From contig JAKSVN010000018.1 of NCBI GenBank assembly GCA_024427125.1, positions 1-13,088 of the forward strand: a stretch of DNA of 13,088 bases, read 5' to 3'. Shown piece after piece: positions 1-8,367 of the stretch. A program made the translations under genes and the position numbers. Positions within the stretch are counted from its first letter, which is position 1; every line of letters starts with the position of its first letter. A model generated the notes under the pieces. The model was not told the DNA's origin. It saw only the letters and a list, made by a program, of their open reading frames with translations, and made no database searches. Source of the DNA: Mycoplasmoidaceae bacterium. Lineage in GTDB: Bacteria; Bacillota_I; Bacilli_A; Mycoplasmatales; Mycoplasmoidaceae.

Positions 1-2156
<2,156 letters not shown>

Positions 2157-2172
2157 TTTAAATAAATACATT

Positions 2173-2200
2173 AAAAACACTCTTTAGAGTGTTTTTATTT
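2173..2200 (+). terminator. Rho-independent terminator after nifJ
   Basis: A perfect 10-bp stem (2173-2182 with 2187-2196) closes a TTTA loop, and its 3' arm ends in five T followed by ATTT. It lies 16 bases after the nifJ stop. The next gene's TATAAT starts on the last base of this element. Confidence 0.9.
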
Positions 2201-2205
2201 ATAAT
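2200..2205 (+). promoter_or_regulatory. -10 box (TATAAT) of the first PQ-loop gene
   Basis: A perfect TATAAT sits 9 bases before the ATG at 2215, with no Shine-Dalgarno sequence between them. Transcription starting about 7 bases after the box would begin 2-3 bases before the ATG, giving an essentially leaderless mRNA. A -35 region would fall within the nifJ terminator and no good match is seen. This is inferred from spacing only. Confidence 0.5.
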
Positions 2206-2214
2206 TAGAATATT

Positions 2215-2613
2215 ATGGATTCAATACTAGCAATCGGTGCAATAGTTTTAGGTTGAGTTATTTTAGGCTGTGTTTGTTCATATGCCTTTCCTCAATTTAT
2301 TCGAACAATAAAAACTAAAAACACATCATCTATGTCAGTGGTTGCATATGTTTCATTTATCATTTGTGCAGCATTAATGGCGTCATGAGGCATAGGTAAT
2401 GCATTTAGATCAATTGAATATCACCCTGAGTGAACAACTTGATCTGTACTTTCATTAGTACCAAATATCTTAACTAATGTAATAAATGTTACACTTAATT
2501 TATTTTGTTTAATTATCAAGATCTATCACTTACGTTTATGCAAAAAATATAACATTAATGAAATACAATTAGCAAAGCGCTTGCTAAAAGCAAAACAAAA
2601 AGGAGGTAAGTAA
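2215..2613 (+). CDS. PQ-loop (SemiSWEET-like) three-helix membrane transporter, first-half (A) type
   Basis: A 132-residue membrane protein with TGA read as Trp. It has three hydrophobic helices (about 5-28, 43-64 and 78-103). The PQ-loop signature YAFPQ is at 23-27 (Pro26-Gln27), followed by the basic loop TIKTKNTSSMS. TM2 carries a Trp (W58), and TM3 carries PNILTN with N88 where SemiSWEETs have a substrate-contacting Asn. A basic tail (KKYNINEIQLAKRLLKAK) should be cytoplasmic. SemiSWEETs work as dimers that pass sugars down their gradient, and other PQ-loop families carry amino acids such as cystine; the substrate here cannot be read from sequence. There is no SD before the ATG. The last codons contain the strong SD of the next gene, whose ATG starts one base after this stop, so the two are probably translated together and may form a heterodimer. 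Its TM2 and tail resemble the N-terminal halves of the two larger PQ-loop proteins downstream. Confidence 0.85.
2600..2606 (+). promoter_or_regulatory. Strong Shine-Dalgarno site inside the end of the upstream gene
   Basis: AAGGAGG ends 8 bases before the ATG at 2615. It lies within the last codons of the preceding PQ-loop gene. This fixes the start of the second gene and suggests translational coupling. Confidence 0.85.
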
Positions 2614-2614
2614 T

Positions 2615-3037
2615 ATGAATCCTGGACAATCATTTATTGCTGAGATTACTGGTAAATATGGTTGATTAATTATTGTTTCAGTAGTAGCATGCTTATCTTT
2701 TGTTGTTATGACTGTATCACAATTCATAAAAGCACTGCTATCTAAAAACACAACATCAATTAGTGTATTTTATGCCGTCATTTTACCAATAACTAACACA
2801 TTGATTGCTGCATACGACCTAACTTTCTTCTGTATTGGTATTTTAGATGGATCATTCTTATGAAGTCTATTATTGCCGGCTGTATTAAATGGATTAATTT
2901 CCGCATATGGTTTGATGATCTTAAAAATTATTCATGTGAGAGCGGCTGAAAAGAAACATATGTCTGAATACGCATACTTTTTAAAGTATTTAAAACAAAA
3001 ATCTTATTTATCAAAGAAGAAAAATAAGAAAAAATAA
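2615..3037 (+). CDS. PQ-loop-like three-helix membrane protein, second-half (B) type, SQ variant
   Basis: A 140-residue protein with a 17-residue N-terminal extension and three hydrophobic helices (about 16-37, 51-75 and 82-106). The usual Pro-Gln hinge is replaced by Ser-Gln (SQFIKALLSKNTTSIS, S35-Q36), but the rest of the loop is recognisable. TM2 has the pattern ILPITNTLIAAYD, with a Pro and a Tyr-Asp. This is closer to the C-terminal halves of the two larger proteins downstream (FMPASCLVSLSYD, FLPISCIFSLVYS) than to the neighbouring single-domain protein. TM3 keeps PAVLNG with N92. The tail is very basic and contains MSEYAYFLKYLKQK. The ATG directly follows the previous gene and has a strong SD. 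It is best explained as the partner of the A-type protein in a two-subunit transporter; homodimers cannot be ruled out. A terminator follows. Confidence 0.8.
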
Positions 3038-3069
3038 AAAAATCACACTTGTTAACAAGTGTGTTTTTT
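3036..3069 (+). terminator. Rho-independent terminator after the two single-domain PQ-loop genes
   Basis: An 8-bp stem CACACTTG / CAAGTGTG (3044-3051 with 3056-3063) closes a TTAA loop and is followed by six T. An A-run on the 5' side extends the pairing. It separates the A/B pair from the regulator gene. Confidence 0.9.
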
Positions 3070-3083
3070 ATTCATTTTCTATT

Positions 3084-3102
3084 TTATATTTAATAAATAT
3101 AA
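3084..3102 (+). promoter_or_regulatory. Perfect AT-rich palindrome overlapping the tetR -10 box (candidate operator)
   Basis: The arms TTATATTT and AAATATAA are 8 bp each around an AAT centre, forming a 19-bp dyad. It overlaps the TATAAT at 3098-3103. TetR-family proteins bind dyads of this size, often at their own promoter. In DNA this AT-rich such palindromes also arise by chance, so it is only a candidate autoregulatory operator. Confidence 0.35.
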
Positions 3103-3118
3103 TTCCACCGAAAGGAGG
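3098..3118 (+). promoter_or_regulatory. -10 box and Shine-Dalgarno site of the TetR gene
   Basis: TATAAT is at 3098-3103 and AAAGGAGG at 3111-3118, 4 bases before the ATG at 3123. The expected transcript starts near 3110 and has a short leader consisting mostly of the SD. No convincing -35 box is seen. Confidence 0.6.
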
Positions 3119-3122
3119 AGTT

Positions 3123-3680
3123 ATGAAGTACACATTTGAAGACTTGGATGAAAGAATAATCAAAACAAAAATTGCCTTAACAGAAGCAATATTAAATTTA
3201 ATCAGACAAGAAAAGAAAATTAAAGTATTAGATATATGTGAGGTTGCAGATATTACACCAATGACATATTATCATCACTTTGACAATAAAGAACAACTGC
3301 TTAAATATGTAATTAAAGATCAATTAACTGGAATATTACCAATTCCATCCAAATTGAAACCAATAAATTTAAAACACTTAATTTACTATTTAGTGTGTTC
3401 ATTTAATGGTTTTATTCAAAAGAATAGAGAAACTATGTGTTCAATGATTAAGCAAACAACTTATGCTAGTTATATTTTTGATATAATTCGGCAATTAGTT
3501 AAAAAGGAAATACAAAATTTAAATTTAGGAGATTTATTCTATATTGATTTTTGAACAAACATAATCTGTGGTGGTTTATGGAATATCTTTAATCAAATAT
3601 TAATCAATAAACAATGTTTTACCAATCAAAAAATATGATTGTCAATCAAAACATTATTATCTTGTGTAAAAATCAATTAG
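3123..3680 (+). CDS. TetR/AcrR-family transcriptional regulator
   Basis: A 185-residue protein, the normal family size. It reads through two TGA (Trp) codons and ends at TAG 3678-3680. Residues about 33-58 match the TetR DNA-binding domain: IKVLDICEVADITPMTYYHHF, then DNKEQLL, with the typical recognition-helix Thr-Tyr-Tyr-x-His-Phe followed by an acidic/Lys turn. The C-terminal part is a divergent helical ligand-binding and dimerisation domain with no recognised ligand. The strong SD fixes the start. It sits between the two pairs of PQ-loop genes and only 20 bases before the next one, so local control of these transporters is the simplest reading. The 19-bp palindrome at its own promoter may be its operator. 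Regulators are sparse in mycoplasmas, which makes a dedicated one notable. Confidence 0.88.
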
Positions 3681-3683
3681 TTA

Positions 3684-3689
3684 TATAAT
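3684..3689 (+). promoter_or_regulatory. -10 box (TATAAT) of the third PQ-loop gene
   Basis: A perfect TATAAT lies 11 bases before the ATG at 3701, just after the tetR stop, and no SD is present. A start about 7 bases downstream leaves a leader of roughly 4 bases. A weak -35-like TTGTGT lies at 3662-3667 inside the end of tetR, with 16-bp spacing. Confidence 0.5.
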
Positions 3690-3700
3690 TTGTATAAATT

Positions 3701-4594
3701 ATGGATACATTAACATCAGATATATTATCATTAGTTTTTGGTGCTTTAATGATTATCATGACATTTGCTATTGAGTTCCCTCAAATGGTGTCAATCATTA
3801 AAACAAGAAATACAAGTGGTTCGTCATTATCGAGTTACATCATATTTTTTGTTGCAACATTATTGTGATTTATATGAGCTTTAGTTAACTATATTGCCAA
3901 CATCCAGCATTTAGGACATGATTATGATCATAGGCAAGCTTATGAAAAAACACTCCATGTTATTGGATTGGCTCCTGCTGTATTAGCTAATGGCATGGGT
4001 GTGTTTTTGCTTTCTTGTGTATTGTTTTGCAAAGTCAAGAATCTTCTGATGTGTAAAAAATTAAACATCTCTGAAATAGCATATTCAAAAATAATTTTTG
4101 ATAAGCATAAAGGTGATAGTTGAATTAAAAAGTATTACCCACTAATTATTATTGCTGGTTGTGTACTCATTCTATTACTAATAATCTCTTTAGTTATTTG
4201 AAGTGTTGGTATACCAAAACAAATTTCTGATGCTGAGTACAATAAGTATGAATGATCGATTTTAGCACTAAACATAGTTGCTGCTGTAGTTCTAGAAGTT
4301 ACAAGCTGACCTCAATTTATTAAGTGCTTAAAAACTAAGGATACAAGTGGTATTTCATTAGGGTGAGCAATTTTTATGCCCGCATCTTGCCTTGTATCAT
4401 TATCTTATGACATATTTTTAACTTTTTCTACTGATTGACGTTCAATGGCAGCATCTATTATTTGTAATGGTGTTATCATTAATGTATTAGTTTTAATTCT
4501 TAAGATTAGAAATGTTATGAAAGCCAAAAAGCTTGGTATAAGTGAATGAAAATACACTAAGAGATATATAGATGCAAAGAGAAAGTCAAAATAA
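3701..4594 (+). CDS. Seven-helix tandem PQ-loop (SWEET-like, 3-1-3) transporter
   Basis: A 297-residue membrane protein holding two PQ-loop modules joined by an extra helix. TM1-3 are at about 8-28, 45-66 and 85-112. The linker helix is at about 145-169, and TM5-7 are at about 186-207, 221-243 and 248-269. Both PQ motifs are intact: EFPQMVSIIKTRNTSG (P27-Q28) and SWPQFIKCLKTKDTSG (P204-Q205). TM3 and TM7 each keep the Asn expected near the substrate (N97, N256), and W56/W59 lie in TM2. Basic tails with NISE (122-125) and GISE (279-282) follow each module and should be cytoplasmic, which makes the two modules parallel as in eukaryotic SWEETs. SWEET proteins carry sugars by facilitated diffusion; the substrate here is unknown. 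No SD is visible; the start is set by the TATAAT spacing and the first ATG. There is no terminator before the next, related gene. Confidence 0.85.
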
Positions 4595-4600
4595 TTAGTT

Positions 4601-4606
4601 TATAAT
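4601..4606 (+). promoter_or_regulatory. -10 box (TATAAT) of the fourth PQ-loop gene
   Basis: A perfect TATAAT lies 6 bases before the ATG at 4613, separated only by T. A normal start position would coincide with the A of the ATG, so a fully leaderless mRNA is predicted. No SD is possible in this gap. Confidence 0.5.
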
Positions 4607-4612
4607 TTTTTT

Positions 4613-5518
4613 ATGGCTACATCAATAGTATCCTTTATATTTGGATTAATAACATTAGTAGTTGCATTAATTATCTCTGGATCTCAGGTCTTAACTGTTT
4701 TTAAAACCAGAAATACTAGTGGTACATCAATTTTGACATATGTATTCTTAATTATTTGTGCTTGTATATGTTTTTCTTGAGCCATGATTTTCTATTTTTC
4801 ACGAATGTCTGATTGATTTAGTATGGATATACCATTGTGATTAAATCAATGAGCTACTATTCCTATCGTTTTAGTTTATGTATTTGATATCACCGCAGGT
4901 ATTTGAATACTTATTGTTAAGTATAAACACATAAAGTTAGCTAAACAAATGAAGATAACTGAATTGGAATTATCAACATATTTGCTTAAGCAACAACAGC
5001 AAAAATTAGCAAAGACAGGTAAGATATATTACAGAAAATATTTTGGTTTGGTAGTTTTAGCAATTAGTTTGGTTATATTACTAGCAACTTTTGCTACTTG
5101 TTTGACAATTTTTACTAATCCATACTTTGTACCTAATATTGAAGACATAAGTCCAAATGAGAAAAAAATGGAACCCATTATTGTAACACTTAGTGTTATT
5201 GGTGCTATTTCATGAGAATCAATTAGTTGACCTCAATTCATTAAGTGCTTAAAAACTAAAGATACATCTGGTATGTCATTAAATTGAGCTATTTTCTTAC
5301 CTATATCTTGCATATTTTCTCTTGTTTATTCATTAGCTCTAGGATTGAGCAATGAAGGATGATGAAAAGTTATTGGTGCACTTATCTTTAATGGAATTTT
5401 AGTTAATGTGGCAATCTTGACTATTAAACTTAAAAACAGAAGATTAGCAAGACAACACCATATGACAGAGATTGAATACACTCAAAAGTATTTATCTAAA
5501 AAACAAAAAAGAGCATAA
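4613..5518 (+). CDS. Seven-helix tandem PQ-loop (SWEET-like) transporter with a degenerate first half
   Basis: A 301-residue paralogue of the preceding gene with the same 3-1-3 layout: TM1-3 at about 5-28, 41-63 and 81-104, a linker helix at 143-168, and TM5-7 at about 188-209, 222-244 and 251-273. The first module has lost the hinge Pro (GSQVLTVFKTRNTSG, S24-Q25). Its TM3 has Y89 where the paralogue has Asn. The second module keeps WPQFIKCLKTKDTSG (P207-Q208) and N260. Basic tails carry KITELE (114-119) and HMTEIEYTQKYL (283-294). A 20-bp stretch in the second PQ motif is identical to the neighbouring gene (5240-5259 and 4319-4338), pointing to tandem duplication or gene conversion. The extracellular stretch between the linker helix and TM5 (NPYFVPNIEDISPNEKK) is longer and more charged than in the paralogue. 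The gene ends inside the shared terminator, and its stop codon sits in the hairpin loop. Function is inferred as transport; the first half may be mainly structural. Confidence 0.84.
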
Positions 5519-5528
5519 GCTCTTTTTT
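5505..5528. terminator. Bidirectional terminator between the PQ-loop block and argS
   Basis: A 10-bp stem (AAAAAAGAGC, 5505-5514, with GCTCTTTTTT, 5519-5528) closes an ATAA loop. The T-run follows the hairpin on the plus strand and the A-run gives the same on the minus strand. It holds the TAA of the last PQ-loop gene in its loop and touches the argS stop codon, so it probably serves both convergent units. Confidence 0.85.
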
Positions 5529-7203
5529 ACATTTTATCAACTACATCTACACCGATTAACTTTAATCCGTTTTTAATAACTTGTGAAACACAGTTAATTA
5601 AATACAATCTTTGACCGATCAGTTTCTTGTCTGGGCAATCACCGATTCTTACTTGTTCATAATATGTGTGGACTAGTTTAGCTAAATTAGTTAGATACAA
5701 ACAGATTTTGTGAACTTCGTATGTCTTTCCAACATTTTCAATTGTTGGCATAAAGAAGAATAGTTGATTCATTAATTCTTTTTCAGTTTGATGAGTTAAT
5801 AAATCAATTGATGATTCTTTCTTCTCCTTAACCTTATTTAAGATTTGTCTAATTCTTACATAAGCATATTGAACATAGAATAAACCATTTTCATTGTTCT
5901 TTTTACCAGCTTTCTCTACATCAATAGTAATGTGAGAATCTAATGATTGATTTACTAAGTATCATCTTGCTGCATCTTTGCCAATTAGATTTATTAAATC
6001 TATAGTGGTGAAACTATTACCAGAACGTTTAGACATTTTAAATTCTTCACCATTCTTAGTTAATTGAACCATTTGCATAATACAAACATGCATTTGTTCC
6101 TTTTTATATCCTAGCATTTGAATTGCAGTTGACATTCTATCAACATATGATTTGTGGTCTGCACCTCAAATATTGAAAATCTTATCATAACCTCTTGATA
6201 GTTTTAGGTTGTGATATGCAATATCTGGAGTGAAATATGTATAGTTACCATCAGATTTAACAAGAACACGGTCTTTATCATCACCAAATTCGGTTGTTTT
6301 TAATCATTTAGCACCATCTGCATCATAAAGATATTTTCCAAGTTTAGCAAATGCCTTATTAATTAAATCATTTTCATAGATATATGATTCTGGTGATCAT
6401 AAATCCATTTCAACTCCTAGCTTTGCTAGGTGGTCTTTAATAATATTTAATAAGTGTGTTTTAGCAAAGGTTCCAATTATTTTGTTTGCTTCAGCATCCA
6501 AGATTTTGTTTTCATCATATTTAGCATTAACAAATTGTTCACCATATTGTTGTTTTAACAATTTTGCTGTATCAACAATTTCTTGAGCATGGTAGCTATC
6601 TTCTGGTAAAGCAACATTTTTACCATAATCTTGTAAATATCTAATTAATACAGATAGAGCAAGCTTATTAATTTGGTTCCCACCATCATTAATGTAATAT
6701 TCTCTATCAACTTTAATTCCATTAGCCTCAAACACTCTGGCTAATGAATCACCATAGGCACCATTTCTTGCATGTCCAATATGTAGTAATCCCGTAGGAT
6801 TAGCAGAAACAAATTCAATGTTATATCAAAGTTTAGCCTTCTTATGATTTCCATAATCATCTTTTTGTGAATCAATAGCACTAAGTAATGCAGACTTAGT
6901 TTGGTTATTTAAATAGAAATTGATAAAACCAGGTCCAGCAACTTCAATTTTTTCAAATGCAGTACGATCAATAAGTTCAGCTAAACTTTTAGCAGCATCT
7001 ATTTTTTTAATATTACCAAGAGTAAAAGACATTACAACATTAGTTGTAAAATCACCAAATTTAGAATTTCTTGTTTTGTCAACATTAATATCTTCTAAAG
7101 CAACAGGTATTCTTTCTGTTTTAATATTTTTTGCTAGTTTTTTTATTGCTTTAAAAATTTCTTCTTTAATAAACAAAACAATTGATTGATTTTTTAAATT
7201 CAT
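5527..7203 (-). CDS. argS: Arginine--tRNA ligase (arginyl-tRNA synthetase)
   Basis: This class I synthetase charges tRNA-Arg with arginine using ATP. The 558-residue length is normal for the family. An N-terminal additional domain covers roughly residues 5-90 and ends near [11 protein letters not shown]. The catalytic signature [16 protein letters not shown] has its HIGH residues at 141-144, and [21 protein letters not shown] follows. KMSKRSGN is at 389-396, so this ArgS retains a canonical KMSK loop that many family members lack. The C-terminal DALR-type anticodon-binding domain ends with the typical [12 protein letters not shown]. The first Trp of the core is TGA (W126), which is why a standard-code reading breaks the gene there. 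The ATG at 7203 lies 4 bases after the stop of the upstream gene, with AGGG about 7 bases before it, so the two are co-transcribed. Confidence 0.97.
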
Positions 7204-7207
7204 ACTC

Positions 7208-7831
7208 TTACCCTATTTTTTCATTCTTTATCTTTCACATGCATAAGCTAAATAATGTAAGACTTCCATTATATTCAACTTTGATATGATTGATATCTTC
7301 TGGAGTTATATCTTGTTTGTTTAAAAAGATTTTTAATCCTTGAATAAAGTCTGGATCAGTATCACATAAAACATTTTGTTTAAAACATGTGAATAAAGCA
7401 AATGTCTTTATTGTGTTATCACTTAAACCTTGATATTGTCTTAAAGTTTTAATAATTGCTTCATCAGATTGTTCAACTAGCAATTTTAAATTCAATGTTT
7501 TGTTAATAATATCTGTTGTGATCTTCTTAATTAAATTAGCTTTTTCAAATCCAAGGATTTGGATTAGGATTTCATCCTTAACATGATCAACTCATTCAGG
7601 TTTAATTTTTCCTGCAAAGTCAATTAATTGTCCTCATTTAGTTATCAAGTTTTCGCTTGTTTCGCCTTCACCAATAATTGTGTGTAATAAACCAGCATAT
7701 GGTTTTTTATATACACGAACATAAAAAGGCATATCTGCATTAACAAACTTAGTTAGTTCTTGATGCTTTGATAAAAAATTGATAACTATATCTTTTTCTA
7801 TTTGAACAAATTTAAAATATTTTTTTCTCAT
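7208..7831 (-). CDS. Probable divergent HhH-GPD (AlkA-like) DNA glycosylase
   Basis: A 207-residue protein after reading TGA as Trp (W66, W80, W199). The layout resembles the helix-hairpin-helix glycosylases that remove damaged bases in excision repair: PYAGLLHTIIGEGETSENLITKW (44-66) aligns by eye with the usual 'll..Il.QQ.s...A' start, and ILIQILGFEKANLIKKI follows. The hairpin region is RQYQGLSDNTIKTFALF (131-147), and NVLCDTDPDF (153-162) should hold the catalytic Asp (D157, D159 or D161). The C-terminus YNGSLTLFSLCMWKI resembles the 'yRslAawylW' ending of AlkA proteins. The hairpin lacks the usual GxG, and QQ is replaced by EG, so activity is uncertain. It lies directly upstream of argS in one operon. 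No clear SD precedes the ATG, so the start is less certain than the end. An alternative is a degenerate family member with another role. Confidence 0.55.
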
Positions 7832-7849
7832 AATTTGAATGTTATTAAA

Positions 7850-7855
7850 ATTATA
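7850..7855 (-). promoter_or_regulatory. -10 box of the glycosylase-argS operon
   Basis: On the minus strand TATAAT lies 18 bases before the ATG at 7831. This leaves a leader of about 11-12 bases with no recognisable SD. No good -35 box is seen. Confidence 0.4.
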
Positions 7856-7870
7856 TATAGTTATATTACA

Positions 7871-7902
7871 AATAAAAAGAAAAACCAGGACTTGCCTGGT
7901 TT
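7871..7902 (-). terminator. Terminator of the tRNA cluster
   Basis: On the minus strand an AAACCAGG / CCTGGTTT stem (7882-7889 with 7895-7902) closes a 5-base loop and is followed by TTCTTTTTATTT. It lies 16 bases after the last tRNA gene. Confidence 0.85.
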
Positions 7903-7917
7903 ATTTACCGTCCTTAT

Positions 7918-7991
7918 TGGAGCGGGTAATGGGAATCGAACCCACATTAATAGCTTGGAAGGCTATAGTTCTACCATTGAACTATACCCGC
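7918..7991 (-). tRNA. tRNA-Gly(UCC)
   Basis: A 74-nt cloverleaf with CCA encoded. The acceptor stem is GCGGGTA/TACCCGC, the anticodon loop is CTTCCAA (anticodon UCC, reading GGN/GGA), and the T loop is TTCGATT. It is the last gene of the cluster. Confidence 0.95.
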
Positions 7992-7996
7992 AACAA

Positions 7997-8082
7997 TGGT
8001 GCTGAAAGAGGGACTTGAACCCTCACGATATTGCTATCACAGGATTTTAAGTCCTGTGCGTCTACCATTCCGCCACTTCAGC
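7997..8082 (-). tRNA. tRNA-Leu(UAA)
   Basis: An 86-nt class II tRNA with a long variable arm and encoded CCA. The acceptor starts GCTGAAG, and the anticodon loop CTTAAAA gives UAA. It reads TTA, the main Leu codon in this AT-rich genome. Confidence 0.95.
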
Positions 8083-8086
8083 ATTA

Positions 8087-8161
8087 TGGTGCCCCACCGG
8101 AGACTCGAACTCCGGACCCCTTCATTAAAAGTGAAATGCTCTACCACTGAGCTAGTGGGAC
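8087..8161 (-). tRNA. tRNA-Lys(UUU)
   Basis: A 75-nt cloverleaf with encoded CCA. The acceptor is GTCCCAC/GTGGGGC (one G-U pair), the anticodon loop CTTTTAA gives UUU, and the T loop is TTCGAGT. Confidence 0.95.
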
Positions 8162-8167
8162 AATAAT

Positions 8168-8242
8168 TGGCTGGGTAGGTTGGATTCGAACCAACGCATG
8201 TCAGAATCAAAATCTGATGCCTTACCGCTTGGCTACAACCCA
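8168..8242 (-). tRNA. tRNA-Gln(UUG)
   Basis: A 75-nt tRNA with encoded CCA and anticodon loop TTTTGAT (anticodon UUG). The weak first pair U1-A72 is typical of bacterial tRNA-Gln. The acceptor stem TGGGTTG/CTACCCA has a U-U mismatch at the sixth pair. Confidence 0.93.
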
Positions 8243-8247
8243 ATTAA

Positions 8248-8332
8248 TGGTGGACAGAAGTGGATTTGAACCACTGAATCCGAGGGAGGCTGATTTACAG
8301 TCAGCTGCGTTTGGCCGCTTCGCTATCTGTCC
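8248..8332 (-). tRNA. tRNA-Tyr(GUA)
   Basis: An 85-nt class II tRNA with a long variable arm and encoded CCA. The acceptor is GGACAGA/TCTGTCC, and the anticodon loop CTGTAAA gives GUA. It is the first gene transcribed in the cluster. Confidence 0.95.
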
Positions 8333-8359
8333 ATTAATAGCACTTTTAACGTGCTTTCT

Positions 8360-8365
8360 ATTATA
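8360..8365 (-). promoter_or_regulatory. -10 box of the tRNA cluster
   Basis: On the minus strand TATAAT lies 27 bases before the 5' end of tRNA-Tyr, directly after the greA stop codon. A start near 8353 gives a short 5' leader for RNase P to remove. The -35 region would lie in the last greA codons and is weak. Confidence 0.45.
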
Positions 8366-8367
8366 TC

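Noticed and set aside
6920..7189. Plus-strand open frame opposite argS with hydrophobic residues.
   Set aside because: It is the reverse complement of the clearly coding argS N-terminal region and has no SD or family match.
7802..8243. Open frames running through the tRNA cluster on both strands.
   Set aside because: They are read through well-formed tRNA genes; their peptides are only translations of tRNA sequence.
8339..8355. Small hairpin AGCAC/GTGCT between greA and tRNA-Tyr as a greA terminator.
   Set aside because: The stem is only 5 bp with a 7-base loop and no T-run, and it lies between the tRNA -10 box and the tRNA; read-through from greA is equally likely.
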